64,000 bases of DNA from Streptomyces sp. A2-16 (lineage in GTDB: Bacteria; Actinomycetota; Actinomycetes; Streptomycetales; Streptomycetaceae): the NCBI RefSeq assembly GCF_018128905.1, contig NZ_CP063808.1, forward strand, positions 930,001 to 994,000, written 5' to 3'. Below the pieces are notes generated by a model that searched no databases, was not told the origin of the DNA, and saw only the letters and a program-made list of their open reading frames with translations. Below are positions 54,117 through 62,551 of the stretch, one piece after another (positions within the stretch are counted from its first letter, which is position 1; every line of letters starts with the position of its first letter). Made by a program: the position numbers and the translations under genes.

Positions 54117-55697
54117 ATGAGCACCAGCGGGGGAGTCGGCCACGAGTCCGACGAGACGACGAGTTATGTTCTGCAACCTCCCAGACCGCCTCAGCCCGAG
54201 CCGGAGGCGGAACCCGGTGTCGGCCGGCTGATCGCGGGCCGGTACCGGCTGCTCGCCAAGCTCGGACACGGTGGCATGGGTACGGTGTGGCGGGCCAAGG
54301 ACGAGACGGTGGACCGCGAGGTGGCCGTCAAGGAACCCCGTGTGCCGGATCATCTTCCCGAACGTGAACGGGGAAACGCCTTCGAGCGGATGCGGCGGGA
54401 GGCGCGGGCCGCGGCCCGGCTCGACCACCCCTCCGTCGTGAACGTGCACGACGTGGCGGTCGTGGACGGGCGGCCGTGGATCGTGATGGAGCTGGTGCGG
54501 GGCCGTTCGCTGGGCGACGTGCTGCAGGAGGGCACCCTCGGGGCACGGGAAGCGGCGAGAATCGGCCTGGACGTGCTCGGCGCCCTGGAGGCCGCGCACG
54601 CGGCCGGCATTCTGCACAGGGATGTGAAACCGGACAACGTCCTGCTCGGCCGCCACGACCGGGTCGTCCTGACCGACTTCGGCATCGCCCAGATAGAGGG
54701 CGAGACCAACCTGACCGACACCGGCGGTTTCGTCGGCTCGCCCGAGTTCATCGCCCCGGAGCGGGTGCTGGGCCAGCGCCCCGGACCGGCCTGCGACCTG
54801 TGGTCGCTCGGCGTGGTCCTGTACGCGGCGACGGAGGGCGTCTCGCCGTTCCGCCGCAGCAACACCCCCGCGACCCTCCAGTCCGTCCTCAACGCCACGC
54901 CCGCGCCGCCCGCCGCGCACGGCCCGCTCGCCGACGCCATCAACGGCCTCCTCCAGAAGGACCCGGCGCGCCGGCCGAACGCCGCGCAGGTCAGGGCGCT
55001 CCTGGAGGCGGCCGCGAACCCGCCCGCCCCCGAGCCCACACAGATCGTGCGGACCGTGGAGGTCCCGGCGCGCGGCGGTCTCCGGCTGGGTCGCGCGGCG
55101 TGGCTCGGCCTGGGCGCGGCGGTCGTCGCGGCCGCGGTGGCGGCGTACCTGGTGGTCGCGGACCCGTTCGCGGGGCCCCTGCCGGACGGCTGGACGAAGA
55201 AGCACACCAAGGACGTCGCCGCGACGCTGGCGGTGCCGGTGGACTACCAGCCCACCACGCCCGACCGTAAGACGGACAAGACCCACTGGATCACGTACAC
55301 CGACTACAGCGGCAGCATATGGATCGGCCTGAGCCTGGACCGGAAGGCCGAGGACACCGCGAACAACATCGCGGGCTCCGCGGCGGCCGAGATGTACGAC
55401 GACGACAGCACGTTCAAGGAGAACGGCGCATACGACCTCGGCATGGCCCCGGCCCTGAAGACCCGGCCCGAGGACCAGACGTACCAGGGCCGCAAGGCCG
55501 CGAAGAACACGGTCACCTACAAGACCACCGACAGCCAGAACCCGCGCCCGCGCGAACTCCAGATCTTCTACTACCGCGCCTCCACCGGCGACATGTACAA
55601 GCTCACCGTCAGCTACCCGGGCAAGGGGGACTTCACCGGGCGGGGCCGGGAGGTGGCCCGGACGGCGATCGCGAACCTGGGAGTGGACAAGCTCTGA
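54117..55697 (+). CDS. Receptor-type Ser/Thr protein kinase 4
   Basis: A 526-residue membrane kinase. After a Pro/Glu-rich N-terminus of about 38 residues, the kinase domain has GHGGMGTVW, VAVKE (Lys near 69), HRDVKPDN near 167, DFGIAQ near 187 and IAPERV. The membrane segment is AAWLGLGAAVVAAAVAAYLVV (about 327-348). The outer domain (about 355-526) is the most divergent of the set but keeps the layout: LPDGWTKKH, then a strand-rich stretch ending GREVARTAIANLGV. Start is ATG 54117 (GGATGA upstream) or ATG 54105. Confidence 0.89.
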   Translation: MSTSGGVGHESDETTSYVLQPPRPPQPEPEAEPGVGRLIAGRYRLLAKLGHGGMGTVWRAKDETVDREVAVKEPRVPDHLPERERGNAFERMRREARAAARLDHPSVVNVHDVAVVDGRPWIVMELVRGRSLGDVLQEGTLGAREAARIGLDVLGALEAAHAAGILHRDVKPDNVLLGRHDRVVLTDFGIAQIEGETNLTDTGGFVGSPEFIAPERVLGQRPGPACDLWSLGVVLYAATEGVSPFRRSNTPATLQSVLNATPAPPAAHGPLADAINGLLQKDPARRPNAAQVRALLEAAANPPAPEPTQIVRTVEVPARGGLRLGRAAWLGLGAAVVAAAVAAYLVVADPFAGPLPDGWTKKHTKDVAATLAVPVDYQPTTPDRKTDKTHWITYTDYSGSIWIGLSLDRKAEDTANNIAGSAAAEMYDDDSTFKENGAYDLGMAPALKTRPEDQTYQGRKAAKNTVTYKTTDSQNPRPRELQIFYYRASTGDMYKLTVSYPGKGDFTGRGREVARTAIANLGVDKL

Positions 55698-55736
55698 GGA
55701 CGGTACGGCCGTGCGAAGGGCTCAGGAGGCGGTGGG

Positions 55737-56666
55737 ATGGGCGAGGCAGGCGACGTGGCGCGTTCCGTGGTCGCGCAGTTCAGGCGCGACGGGTTCGTCG
55801 CGCCGGAGAGTGCGGAGCGTACGGAGTTCGAGGTCTGGGACCGGACGACCCCGGGGCGAGTGCTGCTCGTCGCCCTTCAGACACTCCTCATGCTGCGCGC
55901 GGAGGACGGCCGGAGCGACCTCGGCCGTCCGGTGCGCGGACTGGACGAGGAGGAAGCGGGGCTGATGCTCAGGACCCTGCTGGGGGACGCGACGGCGGTT
56001 CCGGAGACCTCACGGCGCGATCTGATCACCCTCGACCGGCTGCTGGGGCTGCTGGCCTCCGTGATCGCCGAGGAGTCGATGTCCGAGGAAGAGGTGGACG
56101 CCCTGCTGGAGGCCGCGGAGGAGAGCTGCCGTGCCGTCGGACCGTGGGACGAGAGCGACGACCGTCGCCCCCTGGGCGGCGAACTGGTCGATCTCGGGGG
56201 CCTGTTGGTGCCCACGGAGCCCGGTCTGAAGATCGAGCTCATGTCGTCCCGCGAGGACGGCTCCATCGTCGGCGTCACCGTCATCCGCGGCCGTACGGCG
56301 ATCCAGCTCCAGGCGTTCCGCGCGCTCGGGGACACCTCCTGGGCGACCGTCCGTGAGGATCTGGCCCGTACGATCCGCGGCCGGGGCGGCTCCGCGGAGG
56401 ATCGCTTCGGCCCCGCGGGGACCGAACTCCAGGCCGTCGTACGGGTCCAGGGCCCTCCCGGCAAGGACCGTCAGACCGCGCGTGTGCTCGGCCACGACGG
56501 TCCGGGGTGGATCCTGCGCGGCTTCGTGAGCGGAGTCGGCGCGGAACCCGACAGCACCGAGGAGTGGCCCTACGCCACGTTCCAGGGCACGGTGGTCCGC
56601 CCGCCCTCCGCTCCCTCGGCCGACGACCCGCTGATCCGGCTGCGGTGGCCGGAGTCGGGTGTCTGA
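55737..56666 (+). CDS. DUF3710-like protein inside the kinase cluster
   Basis: A 309-residue soluble protein. The C-terminal about 155 residues fit the actinobacterial DUF3710 pattern: DLGGLLVPTEPGLKIEL, TAIQLQAFRALGD, FGPAGTELQAVVRVQGP, GPGWILRGFVSG. The N-terminal about 150 residues are acidic and helical, with EEEVDALLEAAEESC, and are unrecognised. Start ATG 55737 follows AGGAGG. It lies 39 bp after kinase 4 and 46 bp before the short kinase, so the three are probably one transcript and it may be a kinase substrate or partner. Confidence 0.78.
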   Translation: MGEAGDVARSVVAQFRRDGFVAPESAERTEFEVWDRTTPGRVLLVALQTLLMLRAEDGRSDLGRPVRGLDEEEAGLMLRTLLGDATAVPETSRRDLITLDRLLGLLASVIAEESMSEEEVDALLEAAEESCRAVGPWDESDDRRPLGGELVDLGGLLVPTEPGLKIELMSSREDGSIVGVTVIRGRTAIQLQAFRALGDTSWATVREDLARTIRGRGGSAEDRFGPAGTELQAVVRVQGPPGKDRQTARVLGHDGPGWILRGFVSGVGAEPDSTEEWPYATFQGTVVRPPSAPSADDPLIRLRWPESGV

Positions 56667-56712
56667 GCCCGCCGCTTAGACAAGGGCATGACGCGCACGG
56701 TACTCATGTGCC

Positions 56713-57642
56713 ATGAGCGAAGACGGCGAACACCCGCCCGACGGACGTCTGATCGGTGGGCGCTACCGGCTCACCGGGCGGATCGGCTCCGGGCCGAGCG
56801 GCACCGTGTGGCGGGCCTTCGACGAGCACGACGAGCGGTATGTCGCCGTCAAGGAGCCCTACTTGAACGGGGACGCGGAGGGCGAGGAACGGCGGCGGGC
56901 CGCGCACCGGCTGCCCCACGAGGCCCGCGCCGCCGCACGCGTCGACCATCCGGCCGCCGTTGCCATTCACGACGTACTGCTCGAAAACGAACTCCCCTTG
57001 ATCGTCATGGAGTTGGTGGAGGGCGAGTCGCTGCACACGGCCCTCGCCGCCCATGGGCCACTGCCGGCCCCCGAAGCCGCCCGGATCGCCCTCGCCGTCC
57101 TCGGCGCACTGCACGCCGCCCACGGCGTCGGCATCGTCCACCGTGACGTGAAGCCGTCCAACGTCCTTCTCGAAGCGGGCAGCGGGCGTGTCGTCCTGAC
57201 CGACTTCGGCATAGGCGCCGCCGGCCAGAGCACTGCCACGGAGGCCTCCGCCGATTTCGTCGCCCCGGAGTCCCTCTCGGGGCGGGGCGCGGGTCCCGCC
57301 TCCGACCTGTGGTCGCTGGGCGCGCTGCTGCGCGCGGCGATCGCGGGCGGCGCGACCGGTCCCCTGGATCCCCTGCTGACGCGGCTCCTCGCCCCCGAGC
57401 CGGAGGCACGGCCGACGGCTCGGGAGGCCGCCGAGGTGCTGGCCGAGGTCGCCGGGACCGGACTGCCGGAGTGGGCCACGGAGACGGCCGCTGCGCCCGC
57501 GGCCGAGGAAGCCCCGACGCCGGCCCCCGTGCTGACCCCGGCCGACGCCCCGGACCAGGCCGGCGCGATCCACGAACCCCGGCGCCTCACCGCCCTGTCC
57601 GCCCTGGGCCTGCTGCTGCAGAAAAAACCCGAACGCGGTTGA
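56713..57642 (+). CDS. Short soluble Ser/Thr protein kinase
   Basis: A 309-residue kinase with no membrane segment. P-loop GSGPSGTVW, VAVKE (Lys near 44), HRDVKPSN near 143 and DFGIGA near 164 are intact, with APES replacing APER. The activation segment and the C-lobe after DLWSLGALL are shortened compared with the neighbours, with no equivalent of their SPFRR-type segment. The Ala/Pro-rich tail ends in KKPERG. Start ATG 56713. It looks like a paralogue that lost its sensor half; a basal activity independent of wall signals is an inference. Confidence 0.87.
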   Translation: MSEDGEHPPDGRLIGGRYRLTGRIGSGPSGTVWRAFDEHDERYVAVKEPYLNGDAEGEERRRAAHRLPHEARAAARVDHPAAVAIHDVLLENELPLIVMELVEGESLHTALAAHGPLPAPEAARIALAVLGALHAAHGVGIVHRDVKPSNVLLEAGSGRVVLTDFGIGAAGQSTATEASADFVAPESLSGRGAGPASDLWSLGALLRAAIAGGATGPLDPLLTRLLAPEPEARPTAREAAEVLAEVAGTGLPEWATETAAAPAAEEAPTPAPVLTPADAPDQAGAIHEPRRLTALSALGLLLQKKPERG

Positions 57643-57769
57643 TCGTCCCCCGCCCAACCCCCTGATCAGCGCATTCACCGCCAGTCATCACTGGCATGGT
57701 GTGTGCAGGTCGTGAGGGCCCGTTACCGACGGGTACCCAAAGTCCCCGCTCCCGAATACCCTGCGGCTC

Positions 57770-59383
57770 ATGACGGACGCGCAGGCCCCGGCCAAGACCG
57801 GCACGAACCCCCTCGCCCCCGCCCCGGAGGGCGCCCGTACCGCGGCCGACGTGGTCACCCCGGAGCTGGTCGCCCAGCTCACCAAGGGGGTGACCGGGTC
57901 CGGCCGTACCGCCAACCACACGCCGTTCACCGGCGAGAAGCTGGCCGACCTGCCCGAGTCCACGCCCGAGGACGTGCAGAAGGCATTCGAGGCGGCCCGC
58001 ACGGCGCAGGCGGTGTGGGAGCAGACCCCCGTGCGGCGGCGCGCGGCCGTCCTGCTCCGCTTCCACGACCTGATCCTCGAACGCCAGGCAGAGGTCCTCG
58101 ACCTCATCCAGCTGGAGACCGGCAAGGCCCGGCTGCACGCCCACGAGGAGGTGCAGGCGGTCGCCGTGGCGGCGCGGCACTACGGCCGCAAGGCGCCCGC
58201 CTACCTGAAGCCCAAGGGGCACACCGGGGCCGTGCCGACCCTCACCAAGGTCACCGAACTGCGTCACCCGCGCGGGGTCGTCGGTCAGATAGCCCCCTGG
58301 AACTACCCGCTGGAGCTGTCCGTCGGCGACGCGCTTCCCGCCTTCGTCGCGGGCAACGCCGTCGTGATGAAGCCGGACACGGAGACCTGCCTGACCGCAC
58401 TGTGGGCGCGTGACCTGCTGATCGAGGCCGGGCTGCCCGCCGAGGTGTTCCAGGTCGTCCTCGGTGAGGGTCCCGTCGTCGGTCCCGAGGTCGTCCGGCA
58501 CGCCGACTACGTCTCCTTCACCGGCTCCACCCGCACCGGCCGCGAGGTCGCCCAGGGCGCCGCCGCCCGTCTGGTCGGCGTCTCCCTCGAACTCGGCGGC
58601 AAGAACGCCATGCTGGTCCTCGAGGACGCCGACCTCGAGAAGGCCGCCGCCGGAGCCGTCCGCGCCTGCTTCTCCTCGGCCGGCCAACTCTGCATCTCCA
58701 TCGAGCGGTTGTACGTCCACGAGTCGATCGCGGACGCGTTCGTCGAGCGTTTCGCCGCCCGTACGAAGGCCATGCGGCTCGGCACGTCCCTCGCCTACGG
58801 CGCGGACATGGGTTCCCTCGTCGGGGAGCGGCAGTTGGAGACCGTCACCCGGCACGTCGAGGAGGCCTTGTCCAAGGGCGCCAAGGTCATCGCCGGTGGT
58901 GTCGCCCGCCCGGACGTCGGCCCCTACTTCTTCGAGCCGACCATTCTCGACGGAGTCACCGAGCCCATGGCGGTGTGCGCCGAGGAGACCTTCGGCCCGG
59001 TCGTGTCCATCTACCGGTTCAAGACCGAGGACGAGGCGGTCGAGCTCGCCAACTCCACCCCGTACGGCCTGAATTCGTCGGTGTGGACGAAGGACGGCAA
59101 GCGGGGCCGCGAGATCGCCTCCCGGGTGCGGGCCGGCACGGTCAACGTCAACGAGGGATACGCCTCCGCCTACGGCAGCGTCCAGTCCCCGATGGGCGGC
59201 ATGAAGGACTCCGGCCTCGGCCGCCGCCACGGCTCCGAGGGCATCCTCAAGTACACCGAGGCCCAGACCGTCGCCCAGCAGCGCCTGCTGCCGATGGCGC
59301 CCTCGCTGGGCATGGACGACGAGAAGTACGCGCAGTTCATGAGCCGGAGCCTGCGGTTGATGAAGGCGCTCCGCTTCAAGTAG
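57770..59383 (+). CDS. gabD2: Succinic semialdehyde dehydrogenase (GabD2-like)
   Basis: A 537-residue aldehyde dehydrogenase that oxidises succinic semialdehyde to succinate with NAD(P). Motifs are GQIAPWNYPLELSVGDALPA, FTGSTRTGREV, the Glu motif VSLELGGKNAML near residue 280 and the Cys motif FSSAGQLC near 310. It has the N-terminal extension usual for actinobacterial GabD2. The start is ATG 57770. It is followed after 40 bp by the GMC oxidoreductase, so the pair is probably co-transcribed. Confidence 0.9.
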   Translation: MTDAQAPAKTGTNPLAPAPEGARTAADVVTPELVAQLTKGVTGSGRTANHTPFTGEKLADLPESTPEDVQKAFEAARTAQAVWEQTPVRRRAAVLLRFHDLILERQAEVLDLIQLETGKARLHAHEEVQAVAVAARHYGRKAPAYLKPKGHTGAVPTLTKVTELRHPRGVVGQIAPWNYPLELSVGDALPAFVAGNAVVMKPDTETCLTALWARDLLIEAGLPAEVFQVVLGEGPVVGPEVVRHADYVSFTGSTRTGREVAQGAAARLVGVSLELGGKNAMLVLEDADLEKAAAGAVRACFSSAGQLCISIERLYVHESIADAFVERFAARTKAMRLGTSLAYGADMGSLVGERQLETVTRHVEEALSKGAKVIAGGVARPDVGPYFFEPTILDGVTEPMAVCAEETFGPVVSIYRFKTEDEAVELANSTPYGLNSSVWTKDGKRGREIASRVRAGTVNVNEGYASAYGSVQSPMGGMKDSGLGRRHGSEGILKYTEAQTVAQQRLLPMAPSLGMDDEKYAQFMSRSLRLMKALRFK

Positions 59384-59423
59384 AGACACCCGTTCCAGAC
59401 GACGTTCTCGACGAGGAGAGCAC

Positions 59424-61205
59424 GTGGCACAGGACACCTACGACTACGACGTCGTCGTCGTCGGCTCCGGATTCGGCGGCAGCGTCACCGCTCTTCGCCT
59501 CACCGAGAAGGGCTACCGCGTAGGTGTCCTGGAAGCCGGCCGCCGTTTCACCCGCGAGACGCTCCCCAAGAACTCCTGGGACCTGAGGAACTACCTCTGG
59601 GCGCCCAAGCTCGGCATGTTCGGCATCCAGCGCATCCACCTGCTCGGCAACGTCATGGTCCTCGCGGGGGCGGGCGTCGGCGGCGGCTCCCTCAACTACG
59701 CCAACACCCTCTACGTCCCCCCGAAGCCCTTCTTCGAGGACCCCCAGTGGCGTGACATCACGGACTGGCAGGAGGAGCTGAAGCCGTACTACGACCAGGC
59801 CAGGCGCATGCTCGGCGTACGGCTCAACCCGACGATGACCCCCTCCGACGTCCATCTGAAGGCGGCCGCCGAACGGATGGGCGTCGGCGACACCTTCCAC
59901 ATGGCCCCGGTCGGCGTCTTCTTCGGCGACGGCGAGGACGCCGAGGGCAGGAGCAAGGCAGGCCCCGGCGAGCAGGTCGAGGACCCCTACTTCGGCGGCG
60001 CGGGCCCCACCCGCAAGGCCTGCATCGAGTGCGGCGAGTGCATGACCGGCTGCCGGCACGGGGCCAAGAACACCCTGAACGAGAACTACCTCCACCTCGC
60101 CGAGAAGGCGGGCGCGGTCGTGCACCCCATGACCACGGTCGTCTCGGTCACGGACGACTCGCAGGGCGGCTACGCGATCGCGACCCTCCCGACCGACGAC
60201 CGCCGCAAGTCGTCCAGGGGCCGCACCTTCAAGGCCCGCCAGGTCGTCATCGCCGCCGGCACCTACGGCACCCAGACCCTGCTGCACCGCATGAAGGCGG
60301 GCGGCCAACTGCCGTACCTCTCGGACCGGCTGGGCGAGCTCACCCGCACCAACTCCGAGGCCCTGGTCGGCGCGCAGACCGACAACCGCCGCTACCGCAG
60401 GGCCACCGGCGAGCAGAAGGTCGACTTCACCCGGGGCGTCGCCATCACCTCGTCCATCCACCCGGACGAGAACACCCACATCGAGCCGGTCCGCTACGGC
60501 AAGGGCTCCAACTCGATGGGCGGACTGTCGATCCTCCAGGTGCCGTACGCCGAGGGCTCGTCGAGGGTCATGGCCTGGCTGGCGAACGCCGCGAGGCACC
60601 CGCTGCTCGTCCTGCGCTCCCTGTCCAACCGCCGCTGGTCGGAGAAGACCATCATCGGCCTGGTCATGCAGTCGCTGGACAACTCCCTGACGACGTACCT
60701 GAAACCGGACGGCGTCGGCAAGGGCCTGCTCACCGCACGCCAGGGCCACGGCGCCCCCAACCCCAAGCAGATCAGGGCCGCTTCGGAGGCCGCGTCCGCG
60801 ATCGCGGCCGACATCAACGGCTTCCCCGGCTCCAACGTCGGCGAGCTGATGGGGGCCCCGCTCACCGCCCACTTCCTCGGCGGCTGCCCCATCGGCTCCT
60901 CCCGCGAGACCGGCGTCATCGACCCGTACCACCGGCTCTACGGCCACCCCGGCATCTCGGTCGTGGACGGCGCCGCGGTCTCCGCCAACCTCGGTGTGAA
61001 CCCGTCGCTGACGATCACCGCGCAGGCCGAGCGGGCGATGTCGTACTGGCCCAACAAGGGCGAGCGGGACCCGCGTCCGGCGCAGGGCCAGGCCTACGAG
61101 CGTCTGAACCCCGTCGAGCCCGCCTCACCGGCGGTCCCGGCGGAGGCCTTCGGCGCGCTGAAGCTGCCGTTCCTGGGCATGCCCACGGTGCCGAAGAAGT
61201 CGTAG
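59424..61205 (+). CDS. GMC oxidoreductase, ChoD-like, with ferredoxin-type Cys motif
   Basis: A 593-residue flavoprotein of the GMC/cholesterol oxidase-like group. The FAD motif is VVVGSGFGGSVTALRL near residue 12, with GAGVGGGSLNYAN near 85. The C-terminal GMC signature is FLGGCPIG and SVVDGAAVSANLGVNPSLTITA. At about residues 201-211 it carries CIECGECMTGC (C-x2-C-x2-C-x3-C), also present in mycobacterial ChoD-type proteins and reminiscent of a 4Fe-4S site. No Tat or Sec signal is seen, so it is cytoplasmic and probably not a secreted cholesterol oxidase. The start is GTG 59424. Confidence 0.87.
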   Translation: MAQDTYDYDVVVVGSGFGGSVTALRLTEKGYRVGVLEAGRRFTRETLPKNSWDLRNYLWAPKLGMFGIQRIHLLGNVMVLAGAGVGGGSLNYANTLYVPPKPFFEDPQWRDITDWQEELKPYYDQARRMLGVRLNPTMTPSDVHLKAAAERMGVGDTFHMAPVGVFFGDGEDAEGRSKAGPGEQVEDPYFGGAGPTRKACIECGECMTGCRHGAKNTLNENYLHLAEKAGAVVHPMTTVVSVTDDSQGGYAIATLPTDDRRKSSRGRTFKARQVVIAAGTYGTQTLLHRMKAGGQLPYLSDRLGELTRTNSEALVGAQTDNRRYRRATGEQKVDFTRGVAITSSIHPDENTHIEPVRYGKGSNSMGGLSILQVPYAEGSSRVMAWLANAARHPLLVLRSLSNRRWSEKTIIGLVMQSLDNSLTTYLKPDGVGKGLLTARQGHGAPNPKQIRAASEAASAIAADINGFPGSNVGELMGAPLTAHFLGGCPIGSSRETGVIDPYHRLYGHPGISVVDGAAVSANLGVNPSLTITAQAERAMSYWPNKGERDPRPAQGQAYERLNPVEPASPAVPAEAFGALKLPFLGMPTVPKKS

Positions 61206-61220
61206 CACCCGAAAGAAACC

Positions 61221-61271
61221 AAAGAGAAGGACCTGCACCCCCCTCCGAGCACAGGTCCTTCTCTTTTTCTT
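61221..61271. terminator. Bidirectional terminator between GMC oxidoreductase and LAETG genes
   Basis: A perfect 15-bp stem, AAAGAGAAGGACCTG (61221-61235) and CAGGTCCTTCTCTTT (61252-61266), is followed by TTCTT. The A-rich start gives a U-tract on the other strand. Confidence 0.9.
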
Positions 61272-61309
61272 GCGTCAAGCTGTCTGTACGGCTGTTACGG
61301 CCCTACGAC

Positions 61310-62338
61310 TCAGGCGTGGGCGCCGGTGGCACCCTTGCGGCGCTTGACCGCGAAGACCACACCGGTACCGGCGACGACGGCGAAGCCGCCGACGAGGCCG
61401 AGGACCGGAAGGGCCGAGCTCGAACCGGTCTCGGCGAGCTTGCCGTCCACGTCCACGTCGTTGACGTCGGAGATGGCACCCTTGCCGCCGGTCTGCGGCT
61501 TGGCGTCGTTCGGCTTGCCCGGGTCGGAGCCGGCCGGCAGGACCTCGAAGTAGTAGATGCCGGCGTTCTCGTCGTCGGAGATCCAGCAGCCCTTGTCGTC
61601 CTGGTACTCGGCGAGACCGATGGCGATGCCGATCGCGCTCGGGACCTCACGGTCGACCTTCACCCGCAGCTGGTAGCTGAGGGAGTCGCCGCCGTCGAGG
61701 GAGAAGGCGTTGAACGAACCGCCCTCGCCGAACTGCGTGGCCACGTCGACCCAGCTGCCGCCCTGCTTCACCTGCACGGTGACCAGGTCGCTGTAGTCCT
61801 CCTCGAAGTTCCAGTCGACCGCCCCGACACCGACGAAGGGCTGGATGTCCTTGATCGTCTCGTCGCCGGAGTTGCTGACGTTGAACTTGAAGTTCGTCCA
61901 GCCGCTGCCCGCCACGATGCTGTCGGGCAGACCGGTCAGCGAGCTGTGCAGCTTGTCGCTGTCGTTGAAGACCGGGGCGCCGTCCTCGTCGACCTCGCAC
62001 TCGTCGACAGGCTCGCCGCTCTCGCTCGCCGAGGGGCTGCTGCTCGTGGTGGCCGAGCTGGACGCGCTCGCCGAAGGGCTGCTGCTGGTGGTGGCCGAGC
62101 TCGACGCGCCCGTGGACGGGCTGCTGCTCGCGGGCGTGCTCGCCGGGTCGTCCGGGGTCGTCGCCGGGTCGGCCGGGGTGCTCGCGGGGTCCGTCGCGGT
62201 GGTGTCGGCGGCGGGGGTGCTGTCCGTCGCGGTCGGCGTGGGGGACTCGTCCGCGAACGCGCTCGGCGCGGCGAACAGGGCCAGCGGCGCTATCGCGGCG
62301 GTCGCGGCCGCGGCGGCCAGTGCACGACGAAGCTTCAT
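61310..62338 (-). CDS. LAETG-anchored surface protein with Ser/Thr/Pro stalk
   Basis: A 342-residue sortase substrate. It has a signal peptide (about 1-29), a Thr/Ser/Pro/Ala stalk (about 31-108) and a globular domain (about 110-270) with paired Cys (DECEVDED and GCWISDDEN). The C-terminal sorting signal is LAETG near residue 307, a hydrophobic span and KRRKG. LAxTG is the motif used by streptomycete class E sortases. The stalk includes 42-bp repeats. The start is ATG 62338, and the gene is divergent from the next gene by 213 bp. The function is unknown. Confidence 0.9.
   Translation of the reverse strand: MKLRRALAAAAATAAIAPLALFAAPSAFADESPTPTATDSTPAADTTATDPASTPADPATTPDDPASTPASSSPSTGASSSATTSSSPSASASSSATTSSSPSASESGEPVDECEVDEDGAPVFNDSDKLHSSLTGLPDSIVAGSGWTNFKFNVSNSGDETIKDIQPFVGVGAVDWNFEEDYSDLVTVQVKQGGSWVDVATQFGEGGSFNAFSLDGGDSLSYQLRVKVDREVPSAIGIAIGLAEYQDDKGCWISDDENAGIYYFEVLPAGSDPGKPNDAKPQTGGKGAISDVNDVDVDGKLAETGSSSALPVLGLVGGFAVVAGTGVVFAVKRRKGATGAHA
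62024..62107 (-). repeat. Two tandem 42-bp repeats in the stalk of the LAETG protein
   Basis: Copies begin at 62024 and 62066 on the + strand (GCTCGCCGA-GGGCTGCTGCT), encoding SSSATTSSSPSA-type units, with a partial third copy beyond. Confidence 0.75.
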
Positions 62339-62551
62339 GAAGACCTCGGAAGTCAGGTGTACTGCGCTGTCCGCAGCACGCGTCAGGGGAGGCCTCCGCG
62401 TGTGGGGCGCGGGTGGGGCCCGTGGTTCGTGAGGTTTGATCCACGACGGGTGTGAATGGTTGTGCGGGCATTCACAGAAAACTTATGTGGGCTGAGTCAC
62501 ATACAGGTTCTTCTTGTGAACACGCTTTCCAAGGCCCTAGAACTGACTCAC

